NCBI GenBank assembly: GCA_021810735.1 | Contig: JAJZIF010000204.1 | Coordinates: 1-6,860, forward strand | DNA: 6,860 bases | Source: Acidobacteriota bacterium | GTDB taxonomy: Bacteria; Acidobacteriota; Terriglobia; Terriglobales; Acidobacteriaceae | Direction of reading: 5' to 3' | Shown here: in pieces, positions 6,314-6,860 of the stretch | How the letters are laid out: each line of letters starts with the position of its first letter | Position numbering within the stretch: position 1 is the first letter of the stretch | Translations under genes and position numbers: made by a program | Notes under the pieces: model-generated | Told to the model about the DNA's origin: nothing | Seen by the model: only the letters and a program-made list of their open reading frames with translations | Database searches by the model: none

Positions 6314-6645
6314 CACAGCCTGTTCGCCGGATTTCCTGAAAATGCGCCACCGATTTCCGGAATATTTTCGGCGCTGGAAAGCACTCCGAAAAAAACAAGT
6401 TGCCTTAGCAACCAAAGATGACCAAATAGTTGCTAAGGCAACTATATAAAATGGACGAAAAGTGACGCCGATTTTCTGTCGGCGGGACACGTGACCGTGG
6501 CCGCCTTCTCCGATTCCATCGCGCGGTTCAATATAGGATGGAAGAAACGAACTCAAAACGCATCGCGGCCGCCGAGGGAGACGGTTTCCAATCGACAACC
6601 CTCGAATCCGATCGGCCGCATCGCAAGAAGGAGTGAAAAAAGATC
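6314..6645. other. Intergenic region between the dehydrogenase and gpmA
   Basis: There is no convincing gene in these 332 bases. The first part has no clear terminator after the dehydrogenase. The middle holds the double palindrome at 6398-6443 followed by the AT-rich TATATAAAA. The last part should be the gpmA leader. A 32-codon frame at 6538-6636 (ATG to TGA) ends directly after the gpmA ribosome site AAGGAG (6628-6633), but it has no good ribosome site of its own and no recognisable product. Confidence 0.55.
6398..6443. promoter_or_regulatory. Double operator-like palindrome, 15-bp inverted repeat of AGTTGC-N4-GCAAC units
   Basis: The arms at 6398-6412 and 6429-6443 are perfect inverse copies of 15 bases with a 16-base spacer. 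Each arm is itself a dyad: AGTTGC-CTTA-GCAAC and AGTTGC-TAAG-GCAACT. The second extends to TAGTTGC and GCAACTA. The two dyad centres are 30 bp apart, close to three helical turns, so two dimers would sit on the same DNA face. TATATA follows at once (6443-6448) and could be a -10 box. The unit resembles MarR-family operators in shape. As RNA on the minus strand it would form a long hairpin followed by TTGTTTTTTT, so a terminator role is the alternative, although no minus-strand gene is seen upstream of it. Confidence 0.6.
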
Positions 6646-6860
6646 ATGGAAACCAATAAGCTTGTTCTGCTTCGGCACGGAGAAAGTATCTGGAACAAAG
6701 AAAACCTGTTTACCGGCTGGACGGACGTGGATCTTTCCGAGCAGGGCAGAAAAGAGGCCAGCGAGGCGGGCCGATTGCTGAAGGCGGAAGGGTATGCGTT
6801 CGACGTGGCCTTCACCTCAGTGTTGAAGCGGGCCATCCGAACATTGAGGGTTGTGTCGGA
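6646..6860 (+). CDS. gpmA: 2,3-bisphosphoglycerate-dependent phosphoglycerate mutase (N-terminal fragment, runs off the right edge)
   Basis: The first 71 codons are present. [13 protein letters not shown] (5-17) carries the RHG motif with the catalytic His11, which becomes phosphorylated. [13 protein letters not shown] (20-32) and [12 protein letters not shown] (56-67) with Arg62 are characteristic of the cofactor-dependent mutase of glycolysis and gluconeogenesis, which interconverts 3- and 2-phosphoglycerate in the cytoplasm. The ATG at 6646 has AAGGAG at 6628-6633; the 12-base spacing is rather long. After RTL the usual Trp is Arg68, a small departure near the window edge. The full protein would be about 230-250 residues. 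It is preceded by the double palindrome about 200 bases upstream. Confidence 0.95.
   Translation, partial: METNKLVLLRHGESIWNKENLFTGWTDVDLSEQGRKEASEAGRLLKAEGYAFDVAFTSVLKRAIRTLRVVS

Noticed and set aside
6338..6374. Possible hairpin from GAAAAT/ATTTTC and GCGCC/GGCGC after the dehydrogenase
   Set aside because: The two complementary pairs are not nested but cross each other, so they do not form a simple terminator stem.
5216..6598. A 460-codon open frame on the minus strand, antisense to the alcohol dehydrogenase
   Set aside because: The plus strand encodes a clear dehydrogenase; the antisense product is Arg/His-rich with no family resemblance.
6491..6781. A 96-codon frame overlapping the gpmA start
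   Set aside because: It runs out of frame through gpmA, whose protein is unmistakable, and has no supporting feature.

Overview
The window is high-GC bacterial DNA of about 6.9 kb with five complete or near-complete genes and two that run off the edges. The organism is most likely an Acidobacteriota bacterium from soil or sediment. That assignment is an inference from three things: the pairing of a DmsE-type decaheme cytochrome with a very long MtrB/PioB-like porin, the small helix-hairpin-helix lipoprotein, and the codon and protein style. No rRNA or other marker gene is present to prove it.

Layout from left to right. Positions 1-191 (minus) hold the first 63 codons of hypF, the [NiFe]-hydrogenase carbamoyltransferase. 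Positions 380-730 (plus) encode a small lipoprotein with a helix-hairpin-helix domain. A convergent gap (731-941) carries two hairpins. Positions 4860 down to 942 (minus) form one three-gene block with gaps of 56 and 50 bases: a periplasmic decaheme c-type cytochrome (DmsE/MtrA type), an 854-residue outer-membrane beta-barrel (MtrB/PioB-like), and a small monohaem class I cytochrome c. A 460-base divergent control region (4861-5320) full of short dyads follows. Next is a zinc-type alcohol dehydrogenase (5321-6313, plus). A 332-base gap contains a striking double palindrome. The window ends with the first 71 codons of gpmA (phosphoglycerate mutase, plus).

The centrepiece is the cytochrome-porin block. 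By analogy with MtrAB, PioAB and MtoAB, the decaheme protein would sit inside the barrel as a molecular wire across the outer membrane. The monohaem cytochrome would carry electrons across the periplasm. Neither an outer-surface multihaem cytochrome (MtrC/OmcA type) nor a membrane quinol dehydrogenase (CymA type) lies in the window. The set therefore looks more like the reduced PioABC or MtoAB-MtoD layout than the full Shewanella Mtr layout. The electron direction (metal oxidation or respiratory reduction) cannot be told from sequence. The nearby hypF makes H2 a possible electron source, but this is only a suggestion from proximity.
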